DNA from: JAXMEQ01 sp046348225
Lineage (GTDB): Bacteria > Pseudomonadota > Gammaproteobacteria > Burkholderiales > Burkholderiaceae_C
DNA length: 64,000 bases
Assembly: GCA_046348225.1 (NCBI GenBank)
Contig: JAXMEQ010000004.1
Location: forward strand, 124,001 to 188,000
Direction of reading: 5' to 3'
Position numbers and translations under genes: made by a program. Below are positions 15,926-25,083 of the stretch, piece by piece. The notes under the pieces are model-generated. The model saw nothing but the letters and a program-made list of their open reading frames with translations, searched no databases and was not told where the DNA came from. How positions within the stretch are numbered: position 1 is the stretch's first letter; every line of letters starts with the position of its first letter.

Positions 15926-16470
15926 GGCGGGCAGGCCTCCTGCAGCAGCGCCGCATAGCGGCCGCTGGCCACCAGCAGCAGGTCGCAGAATTCGCGCGCG
16001 GCACCATGGCCCCCGCTGGCGGCAGTCACGTAGGCAGCACGTGCGCGCACCTCGGCGTGGGCATTGGCGGGCGCCACAGCCAGGGCGCAACGTGTGAGCA
16101 CGGGGAGGTCAGGCCAGTCGTCGCCCATGGCGGCCGCCTGCTGCCAGCCCAGCCCCAGCCGGGCGAGCGTGGCCTCAGCCGCCGGGCGCTTGTCATCGGT
16201 ACTGAAATGGGCGTGCACCACGCCCAGTGCCTGCAGCCGGCTGCGCAGGGCGGGCGAGTCGCGCCCCGTGATCACCACCGGCGTGATGTCAGCCTTCTGC
16301 AGCAGCTTGACGCCCAGACCATCCAGGATGTTGAAGCGCTTGAGCGCCTCACCCTGGTCCGAGAGGTAAAGGCCGCCGTCGGTCAGGACGCCGTCCACGT
16401 CAAAAAATGCCACCCGGATGCCCTGGGCCTTGAGCAGCAGCTCGGGTGGAAAGCTCAATGCCGGCGCCAT
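15922..16470 (-). CDS. kdsC: 3-deoxy-D-manno-octulosonate 8-phosphate phosphatase KdsC
   Basis: A 182-residue HAD-family phosphatase of the tetrameric KdsC type. Motif I is FFDVDGVLTDG near residue 22, motif II VITGR near residue 68 and motif III GDDWPDLPVL near residue 117. It removes phosphate from Kdo-8-phosphate to give Kdo for LPS. It lies 3 bp after kdsD and overlaps lptC by 4 bp. Confidence 0.93.
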   Translation of the reverse strand: MAPALSFPPELLLKAQGIRVAFFDVDGVLTDGGLYLSDQGEALKRFNILDGLGVKLLQKADITPVVITGRDSPALRSRLQALGVVHAHFSTDDKRPAAEATLARLGLGWQQAAAMGDDWPDLPVLTRCALAVAPANAHAEVRARAAYVTAASGGHGAAREFCDLLLVASGRYAALLQEACPP

Positions 16471-16473
16471 CGC

Positions 16474-17451
16474 TCAAATCACCTTGGCTCGCATCAGGTC
16501 GTTGCTGTTGAGCGCGCCCACCAGTCTGCCCTGGTCATCGACCACCAGCACGCTGGTGATGCGGTTGCGCTCCATCAGTTCAGCCGCCTCGACGGCCAGC
16601 GCGTCCTGGCGGATGGTGCTGGGGCCGGCATGCATCACGTCGCGGGCCGTCAGCGCACGCAGGTCGCGCCCCTTTTCCACCAGCCGCCGCAGGTCGCCGT
16701 CCGTGAAGATTCCGAGGATGGCCCCGTCGTCGTCTGCCACGGCGGCCGCACCGAGGCCCTTGGCACTCATCTCGCGCATCAGTTCGGTGAAGCTGGCCTC
16801 AGGGCCCACGCGCGGAACATCGGCGCCCGAGCGCATCAGGTCTGCCACCAGCGTGAGCAGCTTGCGGCCCAGCGCGCCACCGGGGTGTGACCGGGCAAAG
16901 TCTTCGGCCTTGAAACCCCGTGCGTCCAGCAAGGCGACTGCGAGGGCATCGCCCATGACGAGCTGCGCCGTGGTGCTGGCGGTGGGTGCGAGGTTCAGCG
17001 GGCAGGCTTCCTTTTCCACGCCGCTGTCCAGTGTGATGTCGGCGTGGCGCGCCAGCGTGGACTGCAGGTTGCCGGTGATCGCCACCAGGGGCACGCCCTG
17101 GCGCTTGAGCACCGGCAGGATCACGGTGATCTCCTCGCTCTCACCGCCATTGGAAATGGCCAGCACCAGATCCACCGCCTTGATCATGCCAAGGTCGCCA
17201 TGGCTGGCTTCCGCCGGATGGACAAACATCGCCGGCGTGCCGGTCGAGGCCAGCGTGGCGGCTATCTTGCGACCCACATGTCCGCTCTTGCCCATCCCCA
17301 TCACCACCACACGGCCGCGCACGCCCAGGATGGTTTCGACCGCGCGCGCAAACGATTCACCCGTACGGGTCTTGAGACCCGTGACCGCAGCAGCTTCGAT
17401 ATCGAATGTCTCCTGGGCCAGGCGCAGGGCGCGGGCGGCGTCGAATGTCAT
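16474..17451 (-). CDS. kdsD: D-arabinose 5-phosphate isomerase KdsD
   Basis: A 325-residue enzyme with a SIS isomerase domain (residues ~35-175: GMGKSGHVGRKIAATLASTGTP, HPAEASHGDLGM) and two CBS domains (~205-325). It converts ribulose 5-phosphate to arabinose 5-phosphate, the first step of Kdo synthesis. It is the first gene of kdsD-kdsC-lptC-SDR and divergent from the Kef-type antiporter, with 54 bp shared for both promoters. Confidence 0.93.
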   Translation of the reverse strand: MTFDAARALRLAQETFDIEAAAVTGLKTRTGESFARAVETILGVRGRVVVMGMGKSGHVGRKIAATLASTGTPAMFVHPAEASHGDLGMIKAVDLVLAISNGGESEEITVILPVLKRQGVPLVAITGNLQSTLARHADITLDSGVEKEACPLNLAPTASTTAQLVMGDALAVALLDARGFKAEDFARSHPGGALGRKLLTLVADLMRSGADVPRVGPEASFTELMREMSAKGLGAAAVADDDGAILGIFTDGDLRRLVEKGRDLRALTARDVMHAGPSTIRQDALAVEAAELMERNRITSVLVVDDQGRLVGALNSNDLMRAKVI

Positions 17452-17505
17452 GGCCCGATTCTATCGACGGGGCGCCGGGCGCACAGTTGTTGCTAGCATC
17501 GGGGC

Positions 17506-19491
17506 ATGACCTCGCTCGAGCTGACGCTGCTTTACCTGCTGGCCGCCGTGCTCGGGGTGGTGGCCTGCCGGTCGTTGCGGCTGCCGCCGATGCTGGGCTA
17601 CCTGGTGGTGGGCGTGCTGATCGGGCCCAACGCGCTGGCGCTGGCGCAGAACTCCGAAGGCATCAAGCACCTGGGCGAGTTCGGCGTGGTCTTCCTGATG
17701 TTCGTGATCGGCCTGGAGTTCAACCTGCCCAAGTTGCGCGCCATGCGCAGCCATGTGTTCGGGCTGGGGCTGTTCCAGGTGGTGCTCACGATTGTGCTGG
17801 CCACGCTGGCCTCGCTGACGCTGGCAGCGCTGGCGCCCACGCTCTGGAAGATGAGCTGGCAGACGGCGCTGGCCCTCTCCGGCGCGCTGGCCATGAGCAG
17901 CACGGCGATTGTGGTCAAGCTCATGGCCGAGCGGCTGGAGCTCGAAAGCGAGCATGGCAAGCGCGTGATGGGCGTGCTGCTGTTCCAGGACCTGGCCGTG
18001 GTGCCGTTGCTGGTGCTGATTCCCGCCTTGGGCAGTTCTCCGGAACGGCTTTTCACCGCGCTGGCGCTGGCCAGCCTCAAGGCGACGGTGCTCATCACGG
18101 TGCTGCTGGTCGGCGGCCAGCGTGTGATGCGCTGGTGGCTGACACTGGTGGCCCGGCGCAAGAGCGAGGAGCTGTTTGTGCTGAACCTGCTGCTGGTCAC
18201 GCTGGGCCTGGCCTGGCTGACCGAGCTGGCAGGCCTGAGCCTGGCGCTGGGCGCGTTCATTGCGGGCATGTTGATCTCCGAGACCGAATACAAGCACCAG
18301 GTCGAGACCGACATCCGGCCCTTTCACGACGTGCTGCTGGGCCTGTTCTTCATCACCATCGGCATGATCCTCGACTGGCGGCTGGTGCTGGAACGCTGGC
18401 CCATGGTGCTGCTGTTGGTGTCACTGCCGGTGTTGTTCAAGCTGGCGATGATCTGCGCGCTGGCCCGGCTGCTGGGTGCTTCCACCGGCACGGCACTGCG
18501 TACCGGCCTGTACCTCGCGCAGGCGGGCGAGTTCGGTTTTGTGCTGCTGACATTGGCCCAGCAGAACAGTCTGGTGCCGCCCGCCCTGCTCAACCCGATT
18601 CTGGCGAGCATGGTGCTGTCCATGCTCGCCACGCCCTTCATCATCATGTACAGCAACCGCATCGTGATGAAGCTGGTGTCCAGCGAGTGGCTGCAGCAGT
18701 CGCTGCAGATGACCAGCATTGCACGCAAGTCCATCAACACCAGCAAGCACGTGATCATCTGCGGCTATGGCCGCAGCGGCCAGAACATGGCACGCATGCT
18801 GGAGCGCGAAGGCATCCCCTACATGGCGCTGGACCTCGACCCCGACCGCGTGCGCCAGGCAGCAGCGGCCGGCGATTCCGTGGTGTTCGGCGACGCGGCG
18901 CGGCTGCAGGCCCTGATGGCCGCCGGCCTGGCCCGGGCCAGCGCCGTGGTGGTGACTTACATCGACACCGCGGGCGCCCTGAAGGTGCTTGCCAACACCC
19001 GGGCCCACGCGCCCCAGGTCCCGGTGATCGTGCGCACCCAGGACGACCATGACCTTGAAAAACTGCGCGCCGCCGGCGCCACCGAAGTCGTGCCCGAGGC
19101 CATCGAAGGCTCGCTGATGCTGGCCAGCCATGCGCTGGCGCTGGTGGGTGTGCCGATGCGCCGCGTGATCCGGGTGGTACAGGACCAGCGCGACGCCCGC
19201 TACAACCTGCTGCGCGGCTACTTCCATGGTGCCGACGACGACACGGTCAACGAGCGCGAGCACGAACGGCTGGGCACGGTGACGCTGCCGCTGGGCGCCA
19301 AATCCATCGGGCGGCCGCTGGGCTATCTTGCGCTGCACGCCACCGGGGTGCGCGTGGTCAGCCTGCGGCGCGCCAGCGGCACACTGGCGCCACTGGAAGA
19401 CGACCCCGTGCTGGAAGAAGGCGATGCCCTGGTGCTCTCGGGAAAACCCGAGGTGCTGGCGGTGGCCGAGCAGAAGCTGCTGCGCGGCTGA
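17506..19491 (+). CDS. CPA2 monovalent cation:proton antiporter with RCK domains (KefB/KefC/YbaL type)
   Basis: A 661-residue protein. Residues 1-380 form the 12-13-segment Na/K-H exchanger domain, residues ~415-530 a TrkA-N/RCK domain (IICGYGRSGQNMARML, with DLDPDRV after the second strand), and ~575-655 a TrkA-C domain. It is likely a potassium or cation efflux antiporter controlled by a nucleotide or thiol ligand. Start ATG 17506 has no clear Shine-Dalgarno. A GCTAGCAT -10-like stretch lies just before it, so leaderless initiation is possible. Confidence 0.88.
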   Translation: MTSLELTLLYLLAAVLGVVACRSLRLPPMLGYLVVGVLIGPNALALAQNSEGIKHLGEFGVVFLMFVIGLEFNLPKLRAMRSHVFGLGLFQVVLTIVLATLASLTLAALAPTLWKMSWQTALALSGALAMSSTAIVVKLMAERLELESEHGKRVMGVLLFQDLAVVPLLVLIPALGSSPERLFTALALASLKATVLITVLLVGGQRVMRWWLTLVARRKSEELFVLNLLLVTLGLAWLTELAGLSLALGAFIAGMLISETEYKHQVETDIRPFHDVLLGLFFITIGMILDWRLVLERWPMVLLLVSLPVLFKLAMICALARLLGASTGTALRTGLYLAQAGEFGFVLLTLAQQNSLVPPALLNPILASMVLSMLATPFIIMYSNRIVMKLVSSEWLQQSLQMTSIARKSINTSKHVIICGYGRSGQNMARMLEREGIPYMALDLDPDRVRQAAAAGDSVVFGDAARLQALMAAGLARASAVVVTYIDTAGALKVLANTRAHAPQVPVIVRTQDDHDLEKLRAAGATEVVPEAIEGSLMLASHALALVGVPMRRVIRVVQDQRDARYNLLRGYFHGADDDTVNEREHERLGTVTLPLGAKSIGRPLGYLALHATGVRVVSLRRASGTLAPLEDDPVLEEGDALVLSGKPEVLAVAEQKLLRG

Positions 19492-19619
19492 CGGGCGCCG
19501 CCAGTCGAAAAACCCCAGAAACCCCAGACCGGCGCCGGGCTTGACCGGTCAGGTTGTTGGCATGCTTACGTTTGCGCCATCATCCGGCTTTCCCATCCCC
19601 TCAACAGGAGTCAAGCAGC

Positions 19620-20579
19620 ATGGATCGTCGTGGATTTCTTGGTGCAGGCATGTTCGGCGCGGCTGCGCTGACGTTCTCATCGGTCTGGTCGCAAAACACG
19701 CCGAACTTCGGCGCCCCCACCCTGCCGTCGGTCGGCTTCAAGCGCATGAAGCTGGGTGCAATGGAGGTTATCGCCTTCAATGACGGCGCCCTGCGCCGTC
19801 CGCTGGGGGAGGAATTCGTGACCAACGCGCCGCTCGAGCAGGTCAAGGCCCTGCTGGCGTCGCAGAACCTGCCCACCGACTATGTGGACATTCCCTTCAC
19901 GCCGTTCGTGATCGTCGCGGGCGGCCGGCGCATCCTGATTGACACCGGTTTTGCCGACAACGGCCCGCCCACCACCGGCAAGCTGGTGGCCAACATGGCT
20001 GCCGCAGGCCTCAAGCCAGACGACATCGACACCATCATCCTGAGCCACTACCATGGCGACCACATCAATGGTGTGCGCAACAAGGCCGGCCAGCTGGTGT
20101 TCCCCAAGGCCAAGGTCATGGTGCCCGCACCGGAACATGCCTTCTGGATGGACGACGCGCGCATGAACGCTGCCCCTCCGGCGATGAAGGGTGCCTTTGA
20201 AAACGTTCGCCGTGTGCTGGCCTCGGTGCCCGCCGACCAGCTGGTGCGCTTCGAGCCGGGTGCCGAAGTCGCACCGGGCATCACTTCGGTGGCTGCCTTC
20301 GGCCACACACCTGGCCATACGCTGTTCACCGTCAAGTCGGAAGGCCAGTCGTTCGCCTATGTGGCCGACCTCACCAACGTGCCCAGCCTGTTCGCCCGCA
20401 GTCCCGACTGGTCGGTGACGTTCGACATGGACAAGGAAATGGCCCGCGCCACCCGCCGCAAGATGTTCGACATGATCGTCAAGGAAAAGATGATGGCCGG
20501 CGGCTTCCACTTCCCGTTCCCGGCCTTCGGCACCATTGACCCGGCAGGCAACGGCTACCAGTTCAAGCCGGTGGCCTGA
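19620..20579 (+). CDS. Exported metallo-beta-lactamase-fold hydrolase
   Basis: A 319-residue protein with a twin-arginine-type N-terminus (MDRRGFLGAGMFG) and an MBL domain with the zinc motif SHYHGDHI near residue 143 and a later histidine in FGHTPGHT. The layout resembles AHL-lactonase-like or quorum-quenching hydrolases, but no substrate can be assigned. ATG 19620 follows ACAGGAG. A histidine phosphatase gene starts one base after its stop. Confidence 0.85.
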   Translation: MDRRGFLGAGMFGAAALTFSSVWSQNTPNFGAPTLPSVGFKRMKLGAMEVIAFNDGALRRPLGEEFVTNAPLEQVKALLASQNLPTDYVDIPFTPFVIVAGGRRILIDTGFADNGPPTTGKLVANMAAAGLKPDDIDTIILSHYHGDHINGVRNKAGQLVFPKAKVMVPAPEHAFWMDDARMNAAPPAMKGAFENVRRVLASVPADQLVRFEPGAEVAPGITSVAAFGHTPGHTLFTVKSEGQSFAYVADLTNVPSLFARSPDWSVTFDMDKEMARATRRKMFDMIVKEKMMAGGFHFPFPAFGTIDPAGNGYQFKPVA

Positions 20580-20580
20580 C

Positions 20581-21138
20581 ATGCCGGCGCCAGGCCGCCG
20601 CCCGCTTTTGGTCTGGCTGTGCGCCAGCCCCTGGCTGGCACAGGCGCAGCCGCGTGATGCGCTGGCCGAGCGGCTGCGAGCAGGCGCCTGCGTGGTGTTG
20701 CTGCGCCACGCCCAGACGGTGGCCGGCGTGGGCGACCCGCCCGGCTTCCGGGTGGACCTGTGCAGCACCCAGCGCAACCTGAGCGAAGAAGGCCGGGAAC
20801 AGGCCCGCCGTATCGGCCAGTGGTTCAGGGCACATGACCTGCGTCCGCGGGCCGTGCAGTCCAGCGCCTGGTGCCGCTGCAAGGACACGGCCGACCTGGC
20901 TTTCGGGCGCCATGTGGTGTGGCCCGCCCTCAACTCGTTTTTTGAAGGCCGTGCTTCCGAGCCGGCGCAGACCCGCCAGCTGCGTGCCGCCCTGACGCAG
21001 GTGCCAGCCGGGCAGTTTGAGGTATGGGTCACGCACCAGGTCAACATGACCGCGCTGACCGGTGAAGGCATGTCCATGGGCGAAGGCCTGGTGGTGGATG
21101 CGCAAGGCAAAATGGTGGCCCGCAGCACGTTTGGCTGA
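20581..21138 (+). CDS. Histidine phosphatase superfamily protein, probably exported
   Basis: A 185-residue protein with a short signal-like N-terminus (RPLLVWLCASPWLAQAQ). The motif VVLLRHAQT near residue 40 is the RHG-type active site with A in place of G; a second histidine lies in WVTHQVNMTALTG. Branch-2 phosphatases of this kind act on unknown small phosphates. The stop of the preceding gene and this ATG are one base apart, and apt begins four bases after its stop. Confidence 0.82.
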   Translation: MPAPGRRPLLVWLCASPWLAQAQPRDALAERLRAGACVVLLRHAQTVAGVGDPPGFRVDLCSTQRNLSEEGREQARRIGQWFRAHDLRPRAVQSSAWCRCKDTADLAFGRHVVWPALNSFFEGRASEPAQTRQLRAALTQVPAGQFEVWVTHQVNMTALTGEGMSMGEGLVVDAQGKMVARSTFG

Positions 21139-21142
21139 AGCC

Positions 21143-21703
21143 ATGCAAGACGCCAGCGACACCTTCAACTACCGCCCCTACCTTCGCCACCACATCCGCA
21201 CCGTGCCCGACTGGCCAGCGCCGGGGGTGCAGTTCCGTGACATCACGCCGTTGCTGCAGGACCCGAAGGTGTTCCGGGTGCTGATTGACGCGTTCGTGCA
21301 CCGCTACATGGACCGGCGGCCGGACGTGGTGGCCGGGCTCGACGCACGCGGCTTCATCCTGGGCGCGGTGGTGGCGTATGAGCTCAACGTGGGGTTTGTG
21401 CCGATCCGCAAGAAGGGCAAGCTGCCCTTCACCACGGTCGAGGAAACCTATGAACTGGAATACGGCAGTGCCACCGTGGAGCTTCACACCGACGCCGTGA
21501 AGCCCGGCGACCGCGTCCTGTTGATTGATGACCTTATCGCCACGGGCGGCACCATGATGGCCGGCAAGAAACTGCTGGAGAAGCTGGGTGCCACGGTGAT
21601 GGAGGGCGCAGCCATCGTGGACCTGCCGGAACTCGGCGGCTCTGCCCGGCTGCGCGAAGCGGGGTTGCCTCTTTACACGCTGGTCGACTTCGCGGGCCAC
21701 TGA
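21143..21703 (+). CDS. apt: Adenine phosphoribosyltransferase
   Basis: A 186-residue type I PRTase. It shows the PRPP loop VLLIDDLIATGGTM near residue 123 and the family segment GLDARGFILG near residue 64. It salvages adenine to AMP. ATG 21143 gives the family-typical N-terminus (YLRHHIRTVPDWPAPGVQFRDITPLL); longer in-frame extensions run into the upstream gene. It is convergent with a CNB gene 24 bp downstream. Confidence 0.95.
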   Translation: MQDASDTFNYRPYLRHHIRTVPDWPAPGVQFRDITPLLQDPKVFRVLIDAFVHRYMDRRPDVVAGLDARGFILGAVVAYELNVGFVPIRKKGKLPFTTVEETYELEYGSATVELHTDAVKPGDRVLLIDDLIATGGTMMAGKKLLEKLGATVMEGAAIVDLPELGGSARLREAGLPLYTLVDFAGH

Positions 21704-21727
21704 GCACGCTGCGCCTGCGCGCCGGGC

Positions 21728-22177
21728 TCAGGTGAACTGGCCGACCAGGATGGCTTCCCGCATGCGTACCGCCAGCACGCCGGCCAGGCCCTTGACCAGG
21801 TCCAGCGCCAGGCGCGGCTGCTTGCTGGCCATGGCGTCGAACTTGTCCCAGCTCAGCGCCCAGGCCACGCCGGGCTGCGCCGACACTACGGTGGCACTGC
21901 GCGGCTGACCCGAGAAGAAGGTGCCTTCGCCCACCACCGTACCGGGCAGCAGCCGGGCGAGCACCGAGTCATGGATGGTGACATGCAGTTCGCCCTCGGC
22001 CAGGATGTACAGCTCGCGATCGGCATCGCCTTCATGCATCAGGACGTCGCCCGCCTTGAGAAAGCGGATCGACAGGTAGGGTGCGAGTTTCTTCCACTCG
22101 TCGAGCGTGAGCTTGCAGGCCAGCGCGTCGTGCGCCTGCAACGCACTGACGGCCTCCATCAACTGCTGGATATTCAT
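21728..22177 (-). CDS. Cyclic nucleotide-binding-domain protein (CNB1)
   Basis: A 149-residue single-domain protein with a Crp-like cNMP-binding fold: GDVLMHEGDADRELYILAEGELHV and the phosphate-cassette-like GTVVGEGTFFSGQPRSATVVS. There is no DNA-binding domain. It starts 4 bp after the stop of the upstream hypothetical gene. Together with a second CNB gene at 23127-23618 it brackets that unknown protein, suggesting a small signalling unit. Confidence 0.82.
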   Translation of the reverse strand: MNIQQLMEAVSALQAHDALACKLTLDEWKKLAPYLSIRFLKAGDVLMHEGDADRELYILAEGELHVTIHDSVLARLLPGTVVGEGTFFSGQPRSATVVSAQPGVAWALSWDKFDAMASKQPRLALDLVKGLAGVLAVRMREAILVGQFT

Positions 22178-22181
22178 TCGC

Positions 22182-22970
22182 TCAGTTCAGCGCGCCGTAC
22201 TGTGTGCCACTCAGGGCCGGATTGTCGTCGGGCATTTCGGTGTCTTCGTAGCCCGTGAGCAGGGTGTAGCTTTGCGGGCCATGCTTGGCCGCGCCATCGG
22301 TGAACGCCCGCGCCGACGCCGCAGCGGGCGGCTTGCCCGTGAGGCCGGCGGCCAGGGCCTGCTTGAAAGCGGCGACCTCATCGGCAGCGAGCGGTTCAAA
22401 CCGCTCGGTCGCACGGGCGGGCAAAGGCAGCGGTTGCGAGACCAGCGGCGCCGGGCTCGACATCAGCGGCGCGGGCCGGGACTCCAGTGGCATGGGGGCT
22501 GACGGCCGCGCCGCGGCCGGGCGCGCCTGGGGCAGGCCCACCGCCACATGGTCATTGAGCCGCCAGTAGACCGCGGTGACGGCAATGTCGTGGCGGGTCT
22601 TGGCGCTCTGGGCAATCAGGGCCTCGATCTCGGCCAGTCGGCTGGTTTCGTCACCAAACTCGCGCGCCAGGTCCATCATCACCAGGAACTGGCGGCCGCG
22701 CGAGTCCAGTGACAACACCTTGAACTTGTAGCTGGACGACAACATGCCCGCGCGCACCATGGCGTCGCGCACCACGGCATACAGCAGCTCGCGGCGTGCC
22801 ATGCGTTCAGACTTGCGGTTGCCCGGCTGGGCGTTGCTGGTCGCGCTGGCACTGTTGCGGGTCGACGCAATGGGGCGGGTCGCCTCCATCCGCGACAGAC
22901 CGGACGTCTGGGGCTGGGTGGTGGGCTTGACAGGCTTTTTCGGCGGGAACAGCCAGCTGAGCAGTGACAT
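22182..22970 (-). CDS. Conserved hypothetical protein between two CNB genes
   Basis: A 262-residue protein I do not recognise. Residues ~1-55 are Pro/Ser/Thr-rich after MSLLSWLFPPKK. Residues ~55-145 look folded (RRELLYAVVRDAMVRAGML, FLVMMDLAREFG, EIEALIAQSAKTRHDI, AVTAVYWRLNDHVAV). The rest is Pro/Ala-rich, ending in a short acidic tail. No signal peptide or transmembrane segment is visible. ATG 22970 was chosen because the upstream extension is Arg-rich and lacks the family look. It is in line with both CNB genes. Confidence 0.7.
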   Translation of the reverse strand: MSLLSWLFPPKKPVKPTTQPQTSGLSRMEATRPIASTRNSASATSNAQPGNRKSERMARRELLYAVVRDAMVRAGMLSSSYKFKVLSLDSRGRQFLVMMDLAREFGDETSRLAEIEALIAQSAKTRHDIAVTAVYWRLNDHVAVGLPQARPAAARPSAPMPLESRPAPLMSSPAPLVSQPLPLPARATERFEPLAADEVAAFKQALAAGLTGKPPAAASARAFTDGAAKHGPQSYTLLTGYEDTEMPDDNPALSGTQYGALN

Positions 22971-23126
22971 GGTGGGCTTTCGTCGGTCTGGACGCATCGG
23001 CCTTGTGGACGTCGCGCGCTGGTCAGTGTACCGCTGAAGTATGCGTTTGGGCACCGCCGTTCGGCGCCCGAAGCTCGCCGTTGGGGCGACAGTCCCGCCG
23101 GCTTCGTGAAATAGTTGTCGCCCGGC

Positions 23127-23618
23127 TCAGGTCACGGCGACGCGTTTGGGCTTGTTCACCAGCCGCCGGCCCAGCAGTGAGCCCAGCGCCATGGCGATGG
23201 CCAGCGCGATCGCCGGATGCCGGTTGGCCAGTTCGGTGAAGCGGATCGGGGTCAGGCACCAGACCTTGCACGGCGCCGCAGCCTGGACCGTTGCGTTGCG
23301 GGGGTTGTGTGTGAAAAAGGCGCCTTCGCCAACCGCCGACCCGGGCGCCACCATGGCCAGCCGCACCCGGCCCTTGTCGTCCTCGTAGTGCACGCTCAGG
23401 GCGCCAGACTCCAGAAAATACAGCGTGCGGTCCGGCGCACCCTGTTCGATGAGCAACTGGCCCTGGCTCAGCGCAAACGGCTGAAGGTAACCGGCCAGCA
23501 CCTCCCATTGGGACGAGTCCAGCTTGCAGCCGAGGCGGTCGTTGGTCTCGTTGCTGGCAATGGCCCGCAACAGGCCTTGCAGGTCGAAGTGGAGGGGGGT
23601 GCGCAGAGGTGCGTTCAT
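23127..23618 (-). CDS. Cyclic nucleotide-binding-domain protein (CNB2)
   Basis: A 163-residue single-domain Crp-like sensor: QGQLLIEQGAPDRTLYFLESGALSV followed by GSAVGEGAFFTHNPRNATVQA. A basic, hydrophobic C-terminus (LGRRLVNKPKRVAVT) follows a possible membrane-associating helix (AIALAIAMALGSLLG). It has no helix-turn-helix. It is a paralogue of the gene at 21728 and the first gene of the three-gene string; 156 bp separate it from the next gene. Confidence 0.82.
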   Translation of the reverse strand: MNAPLRTPLHFDLQGLLRAIASNETNDRLGCKLDSSQWEVLAGYLQPFALSQGQLLIEQGAPDRTLYFLESGALSVHYEDDKGRVRLAMVAPGSAVGEGAFFTHNPRNATVQAAAPCKVWCLTPIRFTELANRHPAIALAIAMALGSLLGRRLVNKPKRVAVT

Positions 23619-23695
23619 CCCCCGGACGTTAGCGGTGGCACGCCAGGGCGGCAAGTGGCGCTAACCGGCGCTTACACCTGATACCCGCGTGTACG

Positions 23696-25063
23696 TCACT
23701 TGCCGATGCAGAACTTGGAAAAGATCACCCCGAGCAGGTCGTCGGAGCTGAATTCGCCGGTGATTTCATTCAGCGCGTTCTGTGCCAGTCGCAGCTCCTC
23801 GGCCAGCAGGTCCAGCGCCTGGGCGTGCGCGGCCAGGTGGGTGGCGGCCACGGCCAGGTGTTCACCCACACGGCGCAGGGCGTGAACATGGCGTTCACGC
23901 GCGATGTACAGGCCTTCGGGTGCCGCCTGCCAGCCCGCCACCGCCAGCAGCCGCTGACGCAACGCGTCCAGCCCGTCACCGGTTCTGGCTGACAGCGCCA
24001 GGCCGCCAGCGGGCGCCTCGGCGGGGGTCGCGTCGCGTTTGTTCCAGACCTCGATCACCGGCACCCTGTCAGAGAGCTTTTGGCTCACAACCCGCATCAG
24101 CGCTGCGTCGGCCGCTATATATTCTGTAGCATGCGCACGCGTCAGGTCATGCAGGAACAGCACCGCATCGGCGCTTTCAATCTGGCCCCAGGCGCGCTCG
24201 ATGCCGATTTTTTCGACCGTGTCCTCACTGTCGCGCAGGCCGGCGGTGTCGATCACATGCACCGGCACGCCCTCGATCTGGATGGTCTGGCTGACCACAT
24301 CGCGGGTGGTGCCGGGCACCGGCGTCACGATGGCCAGCTCCGCGCCCGCCAGCGCGTTGAGCAGCGAGCTCTTGCCCGCATTGGGCTGGCCGGCGATCAC
24401 CACCTTGATGCCTTCGCGCAGCAAGGCGCCCTGCCGCGCCCGGCGCATCACGCCGGCCAATGCCTCGGTCAGCCGCTGCAGCTGGCCCTGCGCATCCGCC
24501 TTTTGCAGGAAGTCAATTTCCTCTTCCGGAAAATCCAGCGTCGCCTCCACCAGCATGCGCAAGTGGATAAGGGCGTCGCGCAGCGTGTGGATTTCGGCCG
24601 AGAACGCCCCCGACAGAGACCGGCTCGCGCTGCGTGCAGCCGCTTCGGTGCTGGCGTCGATCAGGTCGGCAACGGCCTCGGCCTGCGCCAGGTCCATCTT
24701 GTCGTTCAGGAAGGCGCGTTCGGTGAACTCGCCCGGCCGGGCCACCCGCAGGCCGATCCCGGCACCCGCTTGCAGACAGCGAGCCAGCAGCAGCTGCAAC
24801 ACCACCGGCCCGCCATGGGCCTGAAGTTCCAGCACATCTTCACCGGTATAGGAGTGGGGCGCGGGAAAGTGCAGCGCCAGGCCCTGGTCGATCGCGCCAC
24901 CGTCCGCTGCCAGGAACGGCAGGTAGGTGGCCTCCCGCGGCTTCAGCGCCCGGCCGCAGACGGCCTCGATCACCGGCGCAATGCCGGTGCCCGAGACCCG
25001 CACAATGCCCACCGAGCCCCGCCCGGGGGCGGTCGCGATGGCGGCGATGGGTTCTCTGCGCAT
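23696..25063 (-). CDS. mnmE: tRNA modification GTPase MnmE
   Basis: A 455-residue protein with the N-terminal formyl-THF-binding domain, the helical domain with an inserted G domain (GQPNAGKSSLLN near residue 225; DTAGLRDSED near 272; NKRDA), and the C-terminal CIGK. With MnmG it makes cmnm5U34 in tRNA. It is downstream of yidC in the rpmH-rnpA-yidD-yidC string. A copy of the GCTAT...ATAGC repeat lies in the G domain at 24114-24130. The AUG is preceded by a TACAGT -10-like box at leaderless distance. Confidence 0.96.
   Translation of the reverse strand: MRREPIAAIATAPGRGSVGIVRVSGTGIAPVIEAVCGRALKPREATYLPFLAADGGAIDQGLALHFPAPHSYTGEDVLELQAHGGPVVLQLLLARCLQAGAGIGLRVARPGEFTERAFLNDKMDLAQAEAVADLIDASTEAAARSASRSLSGAFSAEIHTLRDALIHLRMLVEATLDFPEEEIDFLQKADAQGQLQRLTEALAGVMRRARQGALLREGIKVVIAGQPNAGKSSLLNALAGAELAIVTPVPGTTRDVVSQTIQIEGVPVHVIDTAGLRDSEDTVEKIGIERAWGQIESADAVLFLHDLTRAHATEYIAADAALMRVVSQKLSDRVPVIEVWNKRDATPAEAPAGGLALSARTGDGLDALRQRLLAVAGWQAAPEGLYIARERHVHALRRVGEHLAVAATHLAAHAQALDLLAEELRLAQNALNEITGEFSSDDLLGVIFSKFCIGK
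24114..24130. repeat. GCTAT...GTAGC palindrome inside mnmE
   Basis: GCTATATATTCTGTAGC is an imperfect inverted repeat read in mnmE as Ala-Thr-Glu-Tyr-Ile-Ala, again with codons GCT...ATA GCG. It is the same reading frame and codon frame as the copies in chrA and bufC. Confidence 0.55.
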
Positions 25064-25083
25064 GGAAGGGACTGTAGTCCAGG

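Noticed and set aside
17406..19052. A long frame overlapping kdsD and the Kef antiporter
   Set aside because: It is the same-strand out-of-frame shadow of the antiporter, with no recognisable motif.
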